DNA of 64,000 nt. It comes from Natronorubrum halophilum. Lineage in GTDB: Archaea; Halobacteriota; Halobacteria; Halobacteriales; Natrialbaceae. Positions 9,252 to 18,262 of this stretch are shown here, in pieces. The stretch spans positions 310,001 through 374,000 of the forward strand of contig NZ_QQTY01000002.1 of assembly GCF_003670115.1 (NCBI RefSeq). Reading direction: 5' to 3'. The stretch's first letter is position 1. The number at the start of each line of letters is the position of its first letter. The notes beneath the pieces were generated by a model. That model was not told the DNA's origin. It searched no databases and was given only the letters and a program-made list of their open reading frames with translations. The position numbers were made by a program, and so were the translations under genes.

Positions 9252-11402
9252 CTACTCGAGGTCGGAGCGGGTGATCCGTTTCCGTCCGGTCGTAGAGAGC
9301 GGATTCGACACCGCGCTCGTCACGTACTCGTGGCGCTTGCCCTGGAGGCGCATCGCGGTCAGCGCCTTGTGAGGCGTGGGATCCTCGAACAGCGCGCGTT
9401 CGTCGCGCCGGATCCGATCTTCCGGCACGTCCCCCTCGTCCCGGATCGCCTCGAAGGCGCGCTCACACCGCTCGCGGATCCGTTTCCAGCAGGCTCGCTC
9501 GTCGACGCCCGGGTCGTGGCCGATCGTCGCGACGAGTTCCGCGAGGTGGTTCTGGAAGAGCGCGTAGTACAGCTTTCGGTAGAGGTCACCCTCGCCGTCG
9601 GCGTCCAGATCCGACTCCGGATACGGCTCGAGGGAGAGCCCGCGCTCCTCGAGCCGTCCGCCGTGAACGCGAATCCCGCCGAGGTCCCGGACCAGCGTCG
9701 CCGTCGGGCGCGCGTCGGCGTCGAAGACGAGCAGGCTGTTCTGGAGGTGGCTCTCGAGGGCGACGCCGTACTTGCAAAGCAGCCGGAGTTGGTCCGGGAC
9801 GACGGCGGCGGCGTACCGGTCGATGAACTCGAGTGCCGCGTCCTCGAGGCTCGCGATCCCCATTGTCGTTGCGTACCGCTCGATCAGTTCGCGGACGAGC
9901 GGTCGTCCCGTTGCCGGCGAATCGGCGACGAGGCTCGAGGCGACCACCGGATACACACCGGTCGAATCGCCCGAGACGAGCGGATGTGCGAGCGGATTCG
10001 TCCGCAGCAATCCCGAGAGGTGTCGGGCGTCGTCGAACCCCTCGCCGCTCGGGTGGGGACCGCCCGGCGGGTAGTAACACGTCGCCGTCGGTTCGGCCAG
10101 CAGGCCCAACGTCTCGAGGGACTCTCGCTTTTCGATCGCGTTCACGACGTCGGTCACCTGCGGCCCGTTCGTTACGGCGTGGGGCGACAGCGTCCGAACG
10201 ACGTTCGTCGTCTGGACGGGGATCGCGAGTTTGAGGTGGGGGCGCGGCCCATCGGGAGTTCGCTCGGTACCGTGGGGGACCACGGTCCGGAGGTTGAGCT
10301 GTGGCGTCGCCGGATGCGCGTAGTCGGGAATCGGCACGACGCGGCCGTCCGCCCGCTGGTCGGCGTAGCGATCCGGAATCGTGCGGTGATACTGCAGCGG
10401 GTGAACCGGGATCACGGCGTACTCCTCGGGCTCGCGTCCCGACGGTGTCGCTCGCTCGAGCGCACCCTCGAGCCCGTCGAACGTCGCGCACAACCGATTG
10501 GTCAGCTGATCGCCCCCCATCGTCTTCGCCTGCGTCTCGAGGGCGTACCCCCGGTCGACTGCGACGAACCGGAGATCGATCCGGCCGGTGAACTCGGGTG
10601 CGTACGCGAGTCCCTCGCCGGGACTCATCCCGCGCCGGATCTTGGCGCTCGGGTGGAAGGGGTGGCCGTCGGTGACGATTCGCTCGAACGCGGCGGCACC
10701 GTCGGCGGCCCGGATGCCGGTCGCGACGGCCTCGAGCGGGTCGCCCGTGCTCTCCGCTCCGTCCGCTTCGTCCGCCAGGTCGGTCGAAAAGACTGTCTTG
10801 GCGAGTCGCCCCAGCGCGAGATTGGCAACGCTTTCGGCCACCTCCGTCCGGATTCGGTCGGCTTGCTCGGCGTCGTTGAACGCGCCCTCGCGCTCGAGCA
10901 GGGGGACGAGATCGACGGGATGGTCGAGCAGCGTCGTCGCACGCTCGGGTGACCAGCGGCGAACCGGGCCGACCAAACGAAACCGGTCGTAGCCGTGTCT
11001 CGCCGCGATCGGAACGACGAGCGCGGTTTCGGACGCAGGAAACGGGACGAGCGCGAACCGTCGACACGCCTCGGGAAGCGCCGCGACGACCGACCGGAGC
11101 TGCGCTCCATCCAGCGCCGACAGCGGTTCGGGAGCGTTCGGAACGGCTGCCGGTTCGACCGTCGATTCGCGCGCTACGAACTGGCTCTCCGGAAGGCCCT
11201 CCGGCTCACCGCGAAGGATACCGCGGACGAAGCGATGACAGATCTCGCGGCGGGCGTCATCGAGCGCCTCGAGATAGGGCGTTTCGGCCGGTACCGCGAG
11301 GTCGTGCGCCCGCACGTATCGAGTTCCGACGCCGAAGGCAGCCCGTTCCGCGGCCGTCGTGAGGAACGCTCGGTCGCGCCCCCCTCGGTTCGTCCCGTCC
11401 AT
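9252..11402 (-). CDS. IucA/IucC family (NIS) siderophore synthetase
   Basis: NRPS-independent siderophore synthetases use ATP to condense a carboxylate (often citrate) with an amine or alcohol. This protein has 716 residues. Family landmarks are HPSAKIRRGM near residue 245, the IPVHPLQYH motif, the LKLAIPVQTTNVVRTL strand-loop with ATP-contacting Arg residues, and GVALESHLQNSLL and RDLGGIRV in the C-terminal palm. The C-terminal ~130 residues resemble the FhuF/IucC tail. No lysine/diaminobutyrate decarboxylase, N-hydroxylase, acetyltransferase or second IucA/C gene is nearby, unlike in usual clusters. The product is therefore unknown. The promoter may be a TGAATTAAC tract about 40 nt upstream. 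Confidence 0.88.
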   Translation of the reverse strand: MDGTNRGGRDRAFLTTAAERAAFGVGTRYVRAHDLAVPAETPYLEALDDARREICHRFVRGILRGEPEGLPESQFVARESTVEPAAVPNAPEPLSALDGAQLRSVVAALPEACRRFALVPFPASETALVVPIAARHGYDRFRLVGPVRRWSPERATTLLDHPVDLVPLLEREGAFNDAEQADRIRTEVAESVANLALGRLAKTVFSTDLADEADGAESTGDPLEAVATGIRAADGAAAFERIVTDGHPFHPSAKIRRGMSPGEGLAYAPEFTGRIDLRFVAVDRGYALETQAKTMGGDQLTNRLCATFDGLEGALERATPSGREPEEYAVIPVHPLQYHRTIPDRYADQRADGRVVPIPDYAHPATPQLNLRTVVPHGTERTPDGPRPHLKLAIPVQTTNVVRTLSPHAVTNGPQVTDVVNAIEKRESLETLGLLAEPTATCYYPPGGPHPSGEGFDDARHLSGLLRTNPLAHPLVSGDSTGVYPVVASSLVADSPATGRPLVRELIERYATTMGIASLEDAALEFIDRYAAAVVPDQLRLLCKYGVALESHLQNSLLVFDADARPTATLVRDLGGIRVHGGRLEERGLSLEPYPESDLDADGEGDLYRKLYYALFQNHLAELVATIGHDPGVDERACWKRIRERCERAFEAIRDEGDVPEDRIRRDERALFEDPTPHKALTAMRLQGKRHEYVTSAVSNPLSTTGRKRITRSDLE

Positions 11403-11502
11403 AAGTGCGAAATCGCCGGTTCGGAGTTCGGCTCGATTCGGGTTAATTCACGGGGGGACAGTACAGCAGGTGTGAATGCGACCGTGGCGCGTTCGGGACT
11501 GC

Positions 11503-12240
11503 TCAGTCCCGGTCGACGCTCGGGTGCATCGTCGGCATCTCGTCGAGTGGTTCGTCGAACGCCTCGAGCATGCGCGTTCTGGCTTGCTCGTCGCGCTCCC
11601 GTCGCTCCCCGTCGCTGATCTCCTCACAGCCCGGCGGCACCTCGCGACCCCGGCCGGTGAAGTAGCCCTCGGGGACGACCCAGTCGTGGTAGAAGTTCAC
11701 GTCCGAGTCGTGAATGACCGCGAGACCGACTTTCGCCCCGTGGCCGGCCGCGACGATGGATTGGTGGGGCTCGTTGGCGATTCGCCCCGCCGCGTAGACG
11801 CCCTCGACGGCCGTTCGTCCGGCCTCGTCGACCGCGATGTAGTGTTTGCTGCCGCGCTGTATCCGGCCGACGTCCAGCGGGACGAGATACTCGCTGTCCG
11901 ACCAGGAGGCCGCGATCACTCGTCGGGCCTCGAGCGGCTCGCCCCCGTCGGTCTCGAGGACGAATCCCTCCTCGAGCTCCGTCTCATCGAGCGGTTCGAC
12001 GCCGGTCACGTACCCGAGTTCGAACGCGGCACCCGCGTTCCGGGCCTGCTCGCGCGCCAGTTGCAGGTACCGGCGGGCGTCGACCCCGTCGGGAAAGCCG
12101 GGGTAGTTCTCGAGGCTGGCGTTACGCGCGAGGATGGACTCCCCGCCGTCGATGACGAGGGTATCCAGTCCGGCGCGTGCGGTGAAAATCGAGGCGGCGA
12201 GGCCGGAGACGCCGCCGCCGACGATACAGACATCTCGCAT
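11503..12240 (-). CDS. NAD(P)/FAD-dependent oxidoreductase, thioredoxin-reductase-like fold
   Basis: This is a 245-residue flavoprotein that starts directly on its dinucleotide fold, with VCIVGGGVSGLAASI at residues 4-18. Start ATG 12240 is chosen because sequence upstream does not look like this family. A second conserved block, VEGVYAAGRIANEPHQSIVAAGHGAKVG, is the usual FAD-closing motif. No CxxC redox pair is present and the protein is shorter than thioredoxin reductase (about 310-340), so it is not a thioredoxin reductase. The acidic C-terminal 60 residues, with a GRGREVPPGC segment, are typical of a haloarchaeal family. The substrate is unknown. Confidence 0.8.
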   Translation of the reverse strand: MRDVCIVGGGVSGLAASIFTARAGLDTLVIDGGESILARNASLENYPGFPDGVDARRYLQLAREQARNAGAAFELGYVTGVEPLDETELEEGFVLETDGGEPLEARRVIAASWSDSEYLVPLDVGRIQRGSKHYIAVDEAGRTAVEGVYAAGRIANEPHQSIVAAGHGAKVGLAVIHDSDVNFYHDWVVPEGYFTGRGREVPPGCEEISDGERRERDEQARTRMLEAFDEPLDEMPTMHPSVDRD

Positions 12241-12363
12241 GGCCGGTCGTTGGCCGCCGTGACTATAGAAGATGCCGACTCCGACAACCCACTCGAGAGT
12301 CGATCCGTTCGATCGAACGCTCCCAATAGTAATCCTTACTTTCGGAACCGCCGTAGAGTCGCC

Positions 12364-12885
12364 GTGGACAGAATTCTCCTCAGTACGCTCGCCTATCGCT
12401 CGCCCGAGGAGGTCTTTCCGTACGTCCGATCGTTCTCCGACTATCCGCGCTACACCGACCACCTGAAGGAAGTGCGCGTACACGGCGACGGCGGCGTCGG
12501 CTCCGTCTACGACCTTCGCCTCGCCTGGTGGAAACTCAGCTACACCGTTCGCTCGAAGGTCACCGCCATTTCGGCACCCGACTCCCTCGAGTGGCAGCTG
12601 GTCAACAACCTCGACGCTCGAGGCGAATGGCGCGTCGAACCGGAGCCCGAGTCGGCACCCGACGGCGTGGAGACGGCGAGTCGAATCTACTTCGAGGCCG
12701 TCTACGACCCGCACTCGGCCGACGAGAGCGCGCTCTCGTTGCCGCGGTTCGTCTCGCTGGATTGGGTCGTCCGCAAGGTCGAGCCCAAACTTCTGAGCGA
12801 GGCCGAGTCCGTCGTCCAACGGCTGGTTGCGGATATCGAGGGACGACGACGGGACGTCGAGTTGACGGTGCACGAGATGCCCTGA
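12364..12885 (+). CDS. SRPBCC (START/polyketide-cyclase-like) family protein
   Basis: This is a 173-residue protein of the helix-grip lipid/hydrophobe-binding fold. It opens with a strand and a helix carrying RSPEEVFPYVRSFSDYPRYTDHL, the classic SRPBCC signature. It continues through a beta-rich centre (WWKLSYTVRSKVTAIS) and ends with a long amphipathic helix rich in Glu/Arg. The start is GTG at 12364; the continuous frame further upstream is antisense to the flavoprotein gene. It is divergent from that gene, with a 123-bp spacer. The ligand is unknown; lipid or quinone binding is the usual guess for this fold. Confidence 0.8.
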   Translation: MDRILLSTLAYRSPEEVFPYVRSFSDYPRYTDHLKEVRVHGDGGVGSVYDLRLAWWKLSYTVRSKVTAISAPDSLEWQLVNNLDARGEWRVEPEPESAPDGVETASRIYFEAVYDPHSADESALSLPRFVSLDWVVRKVEPKLLSEAESVVQRLVADIEGRRRDVELTVHEMP

Positions 12886-12925
12886 CGTCGGGAGCCCCCG
12901 AGACGCGGACGGTCCCCGTCCCGTT

Positions 12926-13996
12926 TTAGAGCGTGTATTCGTGCTCGCCGTCTTCGCTCTCGAGGAACGCACAGAGGAGATCGATCGTCGCCGAGATATC
13001 GTCGACGTGGGCGGTTTCGGTGGGGGTGTGCAGGTAGCGCGTCGGAATCGAGATCGCGCCGACGGGTTTCGCGCCGGCGGAGAACTGGAACCCGCCCGTG
13101 TCCGTCCCACCGGCGGGGAGAATCTCGAGTTGGTGGTTGATCCCCTCGGCTTCGGCGACTCCCTGCAGTCGTTTGTGGACCTTCGGGTTCGTGATGACGC
13201 TCGAGTCTTTGAGTTTGATCGCGGCCCCGTCGCCGAGTTCGGTGACGTGTTCGCCGGCGTCGAAGCCGGGGACGTCGTTGGCGACGGTGACGTCGAGCGC
13301 GACCGCGAGGTCGGGATCGATGTCGACGCCGAGCGCTCGAGCGCCCCGGAGGCCGACCTCCTCTTGAACCGTCGCACAGAAGTGGATCGTCACGTCGGGG
13401 GTTTCGAGACGGCGGGCCGCCTCGAGCATCGCGAACAGACAGACGCGGTCGTCGAGAGCCTTCCCGGTGATCGTCTCGCCGACGCGCTCGGTGGTCTGGT
13501 CCATCGTCACGAGGTCGCCGGGCGAAACGCGCTCCTCGAGATCCTCGTAGGGAAGGCCGACGTCGACGACGACGTCCTCGATTCTGGGGCTCTTTTCGCG
13601 CTCCTCGTCGCTCAGGGTGTGGGGCGGCGGCGAGCCGATAACGCCCGGTAGGTCGCCGTCGTCCGTGTGGATCGTCACGCGCTGTGCCTTGAGGATGCGA
13701 GGATCCCAGCCGCCGAGGGGGTCGAGCTCGACGAAGCCGAAGCCGCCGTCTTCGTCGCCCTCGATGTGGCGGACCATAAAGCCGATCTCGTCCATGTGCG
13801 CGGCGACGGCGGTGGCGTACTCCGACTCGCCCTCGAGGGTCCCAACGATGTTCCCCATCGCGTCGGTACGGATGGAGTCGACGCTGTCCTCGAACTCGCG
13901 GATCACGAGTTCCCGGATCCGGTCCTCGTAGCCGGGGACGCCACTCGTCTCGGTCAGTTCCGTGAGCAGTTCGGAGTCGAAAGGAAGGGATTCCAT
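12926..13996 (-). CDS. M42 family metallopeptidase (endoglucanase/aminopeptidase-like)
   Basis: A 356-residue cytoplasmic peptidase with a di-metal centre, forming tetrahedral assemblies in known archaeal members (TET). Visible metal and catalytic positions are AAHMDEIGFMV (first His and Asp), KALDDRVCLF (bridging Asp), QEEVGLRGA (catalytic Glu pair), ALDVTVAND (Asp) and TRYLHTPTE (final His). The ATG at 13996 is chosen because MESLPFDSELLTELTETSGV matches the start of the family. The frame upstream is Arg-rich and unlike it. It is likely involved in peptide turnover after the proteasome. Confidence 0.9.
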   Translation of the reverse strand: MESLPFDSELLTELTETSGVPGYEDRIRELVIREFEDSVDSIRTDAMGNIVGTLEGESEYATAVAAHMDEIGFMVRHIEGDEDGGFGFVELDPLGGWDPRILKAQRVTIHTDDGDLPGVIGSPPPHTLSDEEREKSPRIEDVVVDVGLPYEDLEERVSPGDLVTMDQTTERVGETITGKALDDRVCLFAMLEAARRLETPDVTIHFCATVQEEVGLRGARALGVDIDPDLAVALDVTVANDVPGFDAGEHVTELGDGAAIKLKDSSVITNPKVHKRLQGVAEAEGINHQLEILPAGGTDTGGFQFSAGAKPVGAISIPTRYLHTPTETAHVDDISATIDLLCAFLESEDGEHEYTL

Positions 13997-14161
13997 ACCC
14001 CTACCTGCCGTGGAATCCGTGATAAACGTGCGGGCTCGTCGGATCGACGGCCGTTCTCGAGCGATCGATGGTGCTCGAGCGTCCCCACTATCGTCGACTG
14101 ATGAACGGAATCGGACCACCGCTATCGATTCGTTCACCGGAACGGAACGGAATCGACACTA

Positions 14162-14245
14162 CTGTAGTACCAACTGAACTGCTCACACCCGATCGCACGA
14201 TAACTGTGCGATCGGGTGTGCACCGGCTTTCAGCGGCTACTATAG
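14162..14245 (+). repeat. Palindromic intergenic repeat, copy A
   Basis: A two-tier inverted repeat. The inner arms CACACCCGATCGCAC (14184-14198) and GTGCGATCGGGTGTG (14206-14220) are perfect 15-bp complements around a 7-base loop. The outer arms (14162-14176 and 14231-14245) match at 11 of 15 positions. GTGTG is followed after exactly 14 bases by GGCTACTATAG. Two more copies lie at 26989-27075 and 34928-35004 with the same spacing. Confidence 0.8.
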
Positions 14246-14279
14246 TTACTGTGACACCCGACGCGAGAGTAACCGCCGA

Positions 14280-14287
14280 GTATTAAC
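14280..14287 (+). promoter_or_regulatory. TATA-like box for the thiolase/DUF35 operon
   Basis: GTATTAAC is centred about 27 nt before the ATG at 14311, the spacing expected for a leaderless transcript. Confidence 0.5.
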
Positions 14288-14310
14288 GGGACGGTCCGCT
14301 ATATGTGTTC

Positions 14311-15480
14311 ATGAGTGACGTACGTGTCGCAGGCGTCGGTCTGACTCCGTTCGGGAACACGCCCGAACGAACGAGTCGAGATCTCTTCGCGGAAGCGAGT
14401 ATTACGGCCTTCGAGGACAGCGGCGTCTCTCGGACGGACGTCGATGCCCTCCTGTACGGCAACTTTATGGGCGAACTGGCGGAACACCAGGGCCACCAGG
14501 GCCCGCTGATGGCCGAGGCCGCGGGGGTTCAAGCACCCGCGACCCGCTACGAATCGGCCTGTGCCTCGAGCGGGGCGGCCGTCCGGGACGCGGTGATGCG
14601 AATCCGCAACGGCGAGGACGACGTGATCCTCGTCGGCGGTGCCGAGCGGATGACCAACCTCGGTACGGCGGGCGCGACGGAAGCGCTCGCGATCGCCGCC
14701 GACGACCTCTGGGAGGTCCGCGCCGGCATGACCTTCCCCGGAGCCTACGCGCTGATGGCTCAGGCCTACTTCGCCGAGTACGGCGGCGAACACGAAGATC
14801 TGGCCCACATCGCCGTCAAGAACCACGAGAACGCGATGACAAACGACAAGGCCCAGTACCAGAGCGCCATCGAAGTCAGCGACGTCCTCGAGGCCCCGCA
14901 GGTCTCGACCCCGCTCGGTCTCTACGACTCCTGTCCGATCTCCGACGGTGCCGCCGCGATCGTCCTCACGAGCGAGGCCTACGCCGACGAACACGATCTC
15001 GAGGCTCCCGTCGCCATCACGGGAACCGGGCAGGGCGGCGACCGCATGGCGCTGCACGACCGCGAGTACCTCGCGCGCTCGCCCGCCGCCCGCGAGGCAG
15101 GCGCGGAGGCCTACGCCGACGCCGGCATCGACGCCGCCGACGTCGACCTCGCGGAGGTCCACGACTGTTTCACCATCGCGGAAGTGCTCGCGATCGAATC
15201 GCTCGATCTCTTTCCGGTCGGAGAGGGCATCTCGGCGGCCCGCGACGGTCGGACGACCGCCGACGGCGAGACGCCGATCAACCTCTCCGGCGGGCTGAAG
15301 GCCAAGGGCCACCCGGTCGGCGCGACCGGCGCATCCCAGATCGCCGAGGTCGCCACGCTCCTGGCCGGCGACCATCCGAACAGTTCGTTCGTCGAGGATG
15401 CGACGGCTGGCCTCGCTCACAACGCGGGTGGGACGGTCGCCAGCGCAACCGTTCACGTCCTGGAGGTGGTCGACCGATGA
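14311..15480 (+). CDS. Thiolase family protein (acetyl-CoA acetyltransferase / SCP-x-like)
   Basis: A 389-residue thiolase that cleaves or forms beta-ketoacyl-CoA. The nucleophile Cys lies in YESACASSGAA near residue 88. The GHPVGATGA motif is near residue 330. The C-terminal loop reads HNAGGTVAS in place of the second catalytic Cys loop of bacterial thiolases. That pattern belongs to the archaeal/SCP-x group, which works with a DUF35 partner. The ATG at 14311 is preferred over a GTG two codons upstream. Its stop overlaps the next start (ATGA), so the DUF35 protein is translationally coupled and probably forms a complex with it. Confidence 0.92.
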   Translation: MSDVRVAGVGLTPFGNTPERTSRDLFAEASITAFEDSGVSRTDVDALLYGNFMGELAEHQGHQGPLMAEAAGVQAPATRYESACASSGAAVRDAVMRIRNGEDDVILVGGAERMTNLGTAGATEALAIAADDLWEVRAGMTFPGAYALMAQAYFAEYGGEHEDLAHIAVKNHENAMTNDKAQYQSAIEVSDVLEAPQVSTPLGLYDSCPISDGAAAIVLTSEAYADEHDLEAPVAITGTGQGGDRMALHDREYLARSPAAREAGAEAYADAGIDAADVDLAEVHDCFTIAEVLAIESLDLFPVGEGISAARDGRTTADGETPINLSGGLKAKGHPVGATGASQIAEVATLLAGDHPNSSFVEDATAGLAHNAGGTVASATVHVLEVVDR

Positions 15481-15869
15481 GCGACGCCGCCGAGATACAG
15501 GACGCCGGGTTCGACGACTGGATCGACGCCGCAACAGCGGGCGAGGCGTACGCCCTCGAGTGCCCCAACGGTCACGGCTCCCTGCCACCGCGCCGAGTCT
15601 GTCCAGACTGCGGATCGACCGAACTCGAGGAGGTCCCGCTGCCGGATACGGGCGAAATCGAGACGTTCACCGTCACCCACGTGCCGACGCCGGCGTTCGC
15701 GGACGACGCCCCCTACGCGACGGCCATCGCCGACTTCGGTCCCGTCCGGATCACCGGCCAGGTCGTCGGGATCGATCTCGAGCGGGTCGAAACCGGACTC
15801 GAGGTCGAACTCGAGATCACGGTCTCGGAGACGACGGGCGATCGCGTGATCGGATTCAGTCCGGTTTGA
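15477..15869 (+). CDS. DUF35 / Zn-ribbon OB-fold protein, thiolase partner
   Basis: A 130-residue protein with an N-terminal helix, a rubredoxin-like zinc ribbon and an OB fold. The ribbon reads ECPNGHGSLPPRRVCPDCG; the first knuckle has one Cys and a His rather than two Cys, while the second is a normal CPDC. In archaeal thiolase/HMG-CoA synthase complexes DUF35 proteins bridge or bind CoA intermediates. Start and 4-base overlap with the thiolase gene support a stoichiometric complex. There is no sign of an HMG-CoA synthase gene here, so the role may be in degradation rather than the mevalonate pathway. Confidence 0.9.
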   Translation: MSDAAEIQDAGFDDWIDAATAGEAYALECPNGHGSLPPRRVCPDCGSTELEEVPLPDTGEIETFTVTHVPTPAFADDAPYATAIADFGPVRITGQVVGIDLERVETGLEVELEITVSETTGDRVIGFSPV

Positions 15870-16048
15870 GGCGCGGATCAGTTTTCCGCGGTGTCGAAGG
15901 CGCTCCGTAGCGGACCGTTCGTTCGCTGCGGGCGCGAACTGAGTGGACAGTTCATGTCTGATTTTTCGGGTAAAATCTGATCAATAATTCCCAATGACAT
16001 TCTCGTGAGACGAAAGAACAATATACGGGAACGGAATGTGCTCGGACA

Positions 16049-17158
16049 ATGGCCAAACGCATCTACAGCATCGATACAGTGCGGATCATCGCGATGGTCT
16101 TTATCATCACTATTCATACAGATCTGTTCCAGGGAGTCGGCACGTACGGAAACATATTCAATTTTTTAATCGACTCGACCGCGCGGTTCGCGGTCCCGTT
16201 CTTTTTTATGACTTCGGGATACTTTTTTGCGGTCAAAATCGCCCGCCGTGATCCGACCGACTACTTCGTCGAACGGGTACGCTCTATCTCGTCGCTTTAC
16301 GCAGTCGGCCTCCTGCTCACCGCCCCGGTCTTCCTCGCCAAAACCGTCGTTCAGGGGAGTTCCGGAGATCAAACGATCACGAGTAGCGCCGTACAGGGTG
16401 CACTCGAGTTCACGTCTCCGCTCGAGTTGTTCTACTACGGGACGTCGGTCTCCGAGATCCTGTGGTTCCTGCCGGCGCTACTGATCTCGCTCACGTTCGT
16501 CTACGGGTTCGCTATCGCGGGAAAATCGGAGTACCTGCTACCGGTCTCGTTCGGCTTTCACGCGGTCGGCCTCCTGGGAGCGAGCTATACGATGTTCGTC
16601 GACGTTTCGTTCATGGTTAGAGATCCGCTGTTCTTCGGGTTCTTCTACACGAGCCTCGGGTTTTTCGTCTACTCGTTCGAGTGGCAGCCAACTCCCGAGC
16701 GAAGCGCGTACTACCTCGGAGCGACCGTGCTCTTCGGCGTGCTCAACCTCGTAGAACGATACGCGCTCGGATACGTGATCCAGGGTGAGACGTTTGCCCA
16801 GGGCGTGTACACGGCGAGTTACACGATCGCGACCGTGCTGGTCGCCGGTTCGTTGTTCGCGTTCCTCCTCTCGCGACCGAATCTCGGCGCGTCGACCTCG
16901 TTGCCGTCGTGGGGGACGTACGCCGTCGGCATCTACATCACGCACCCGGCCGTCCTCTTCGTTCTGGAGTGGGCGCACGAGGTGTTGCGTGAGAGCGGAT
17001 ACGCCATCAACACGATCGCGTGGCATCTCACGCTGACGCCGGCCACCTTCTTCGGATCCCTGTTCGTCTATCTCGCGATTCGCAGGCTCCGAACCCTCGA
17101 GATCGGGAGGGATACCCTTCCGATCGTCCGTCGGTCCGGGGAATCCGATTCGAAGTAA
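16049..17158 (+). CDS. Membrane acyltransferase (Acyltransferase_3/OafA-type)
   Basis: A 369-residue protein with about ten membrane segments. The first helix carries IDTVRIIAMVFIITIHT with the conserved His used for acyl transfer. The motif RFAVPFFFMTSGYFF is the second hallmark of the family. Further helices follow to a Lys/Arg-rich C-terminus. Members O-acylate sugars, lipids or exopolysaccharides. Upstream 15955-16040 is clearly AT-richer than its surroundings, and no partner glycosyltransferase is adjacent. The acceptor is unknown. Confidence 0.85.
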   Translation: MAKRIYSIDTVRIIAMVFIITIHTDLFQGVGTYGNIFNFLIDSTARFAVPFFFMTSGYFFAVKIARRDPTDYFVERVRSISSLYAVGLLLTAPVFLAKTVVQGSSGDQTITSSAVQGALEFTSPLELFYYGTSVSEILWFLPALLISLTFVYGFAIAGKSEYLLPVSFGFHAVGLLGASYTMFVDVSFMVRDPLFFGFFYTSLGFFVYSFEWQPTPERSAYYLGATVLFGVLNLVERYALGYVIQGETFAQGVYTASYTIATVLVAGSLFAFLLSRPNLGASTSLPSWGTYAVGIYITHPAVLFVLEWAHEVLRESGYAINTIAWHLTLTPATFFGSLFVYLAIRRLRTLEIGRDTLPIVRRSGESDSK

Positions 17159-17247
17159 CTGGGACCGCGGTACTCTCGCTTCGAGCGGCGGCCAGCCGGA
17201 TCTCGACGGCGAGTCGCCAGTCCGATCTCGGCGACCGAAATATCGGG

Positions 17248-18180
17248 CTACCGTTCCGCGCGCGGCAGCTCCGCACTGAGGTACTCGACGAACTTCTCGG
17301 GGTGTTCGGCGTGGGGTAGTTGCGTCGCGTAGTCGATGACCACGAGATCGAGGTCGGCGGCATCGGCGAGGGACCGCCCCTCGCGTAGCGGGACGAGGTC
17401 GGCGTCACGGCCCCAGACGAGCGTGGTCGGCGTCTCGAGGGCGGCCAGCTCCGTCTGGAGGTCGAAGTCGGGGTCGAGCGTGCCGGCACTGAACGAGGCG
17501 GGCGCGTAGCGAGCGCCGGGCTGGTGAGCGCTCCGCCAGGCGTACTCGACCTCCTCCTCGTCGATTCTGGACGAGTCGTAGTAGCCGTCGCGGTCGTAGA
17601 AGTATCGCAGCGATGGCTTGGTCGCGAGCAGGTTGAACAGCGTCGTTCCGACGACGGGCGTCCGAATCAGGGTCCGCACCCAGGGACGTTCGTCCGCGGT
17701 TTCGGCCGTCGGACAGATGAGGACGAGTTGTTCGAAATCGGATTCGGCGGCGGCCTCGACGGCGAAGGAGCCGGTCAGCGAGGAGGCGACGACGATCGGT
17801 TCGTCGGTGACGTCGGCCGCGAAATCGCGGAGAAATTCGGCGTAGAGCGTTGCGGAGTAGACGAGGGGCGGCCGCTCGGAGCGGCCGAATCCGGGGAGGT
17901 CGACCGCGATCACGTGATAGTTCTCGGCCAGCTGCTCGACGAGCGGCTCGAACTCGTAGCTGCTCGCCCCCGCGTGAACGCCGTGGCACAACAGCATGTC
18001 CGGATCGTCGGGGTCGCCGGCGACGGTGTAGGTCGTCTCGATCCCGCGCCAGCGATACGTCCGTTCGATCCCTACGAGCAGGTTCTCGAGCCCGTCGGCT
18101 CGCTTCGCGAGGAGCCGATTTCCGAGAACGGCTGCACCGACGGTTCCGACCGCTGCACCGAGGACAGTGCGGAGTCTCAT
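17248..18180 (-). CDS. Alpha/beta hydrolase
   Basis: A 310-residue hydrolase preceded by a hydrophobic N-terminal segment (VLGAAVGTVGAAVLGN, residues 5-20) that may anchor it in the membrane. The oxyanion strand reads LLCHGVHAGASSYEF, the nucleophile elbow VASSLTGSFA (Ser in a small-X-Ser-X pattern, with Ala/Thr replacing the usual Gly residues) and the acid strand VWGRDADLV. The catalytic His lies in QLPHAEHPEKF. ATG 18180 is chosen because the longer open frame upstream runs antisense over other DNA. Esterase, dehalogenase or C-C hydrolase roles are all possible. Confidence 0.82.
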   Translation of the reverse strand: MRLRTVLGAAVGTVGAAVLGNRLLAKRADGLENLLVGIERTYRWRGIETTYTVAGDPDDPDMLLCHGVHAGASSYEFEPLVEQLAENYHVIAVDLPGFGRSERPPLVYSATLYAEFLRDFAADVTDEPIVVASSLTGSFAVEAAAESDFEQLVLICPTAETADERPWVRTLIRTPVVGTTLFNLLATKPSLRYFYDRDGYYDSSRIDEEEVEYAWRSAHQPGARYAPASFSAGTLDPDFDLQTELAALETPTTLVWGRDADLVPLREGRSLADAADLDLVVIDYATQLPHAEHPEKFVEYLSAELPRAER

Positions 18181-18262
18181 GTGCGGCCGTATGCCGTCGA
18201 TGGCCTTAGGCCTGCGGTTGGGGTTCAAAACCTGTTCTGAAAGGGGCCGTCGACCGCGCCGT

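Larger units (their letters stand above)
13997..14310. other. Divergent intergenic region between M42 peptidase and thiolase genes
   Basis: These 314 bases contain palindromic repeat copy A and the thiolase promoter. The remaining 13997-14150 part shows no gene that I can support. Confidence 0.6.

Noticed and set aside
7941-10952. A 1003-residue plus-strand open frame
   Set aside because: Antisense to coaBC and the IucA/IucC gene, Arg-rich and without domains. High GC keeps stop codons rare in the opposite frame.
11503-12240. Thioredoxin reductase
   Set aside because: The fold matches but there is no CxxC redox motif and the protein is too short.
11503-13377. A longer version of the flavoprotein starting at 13377
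   Set aside because: The first 379 residues are antisense to the SRPBCC and M42 genes; the nucleotide-binding fold begins right after ATG 12240.
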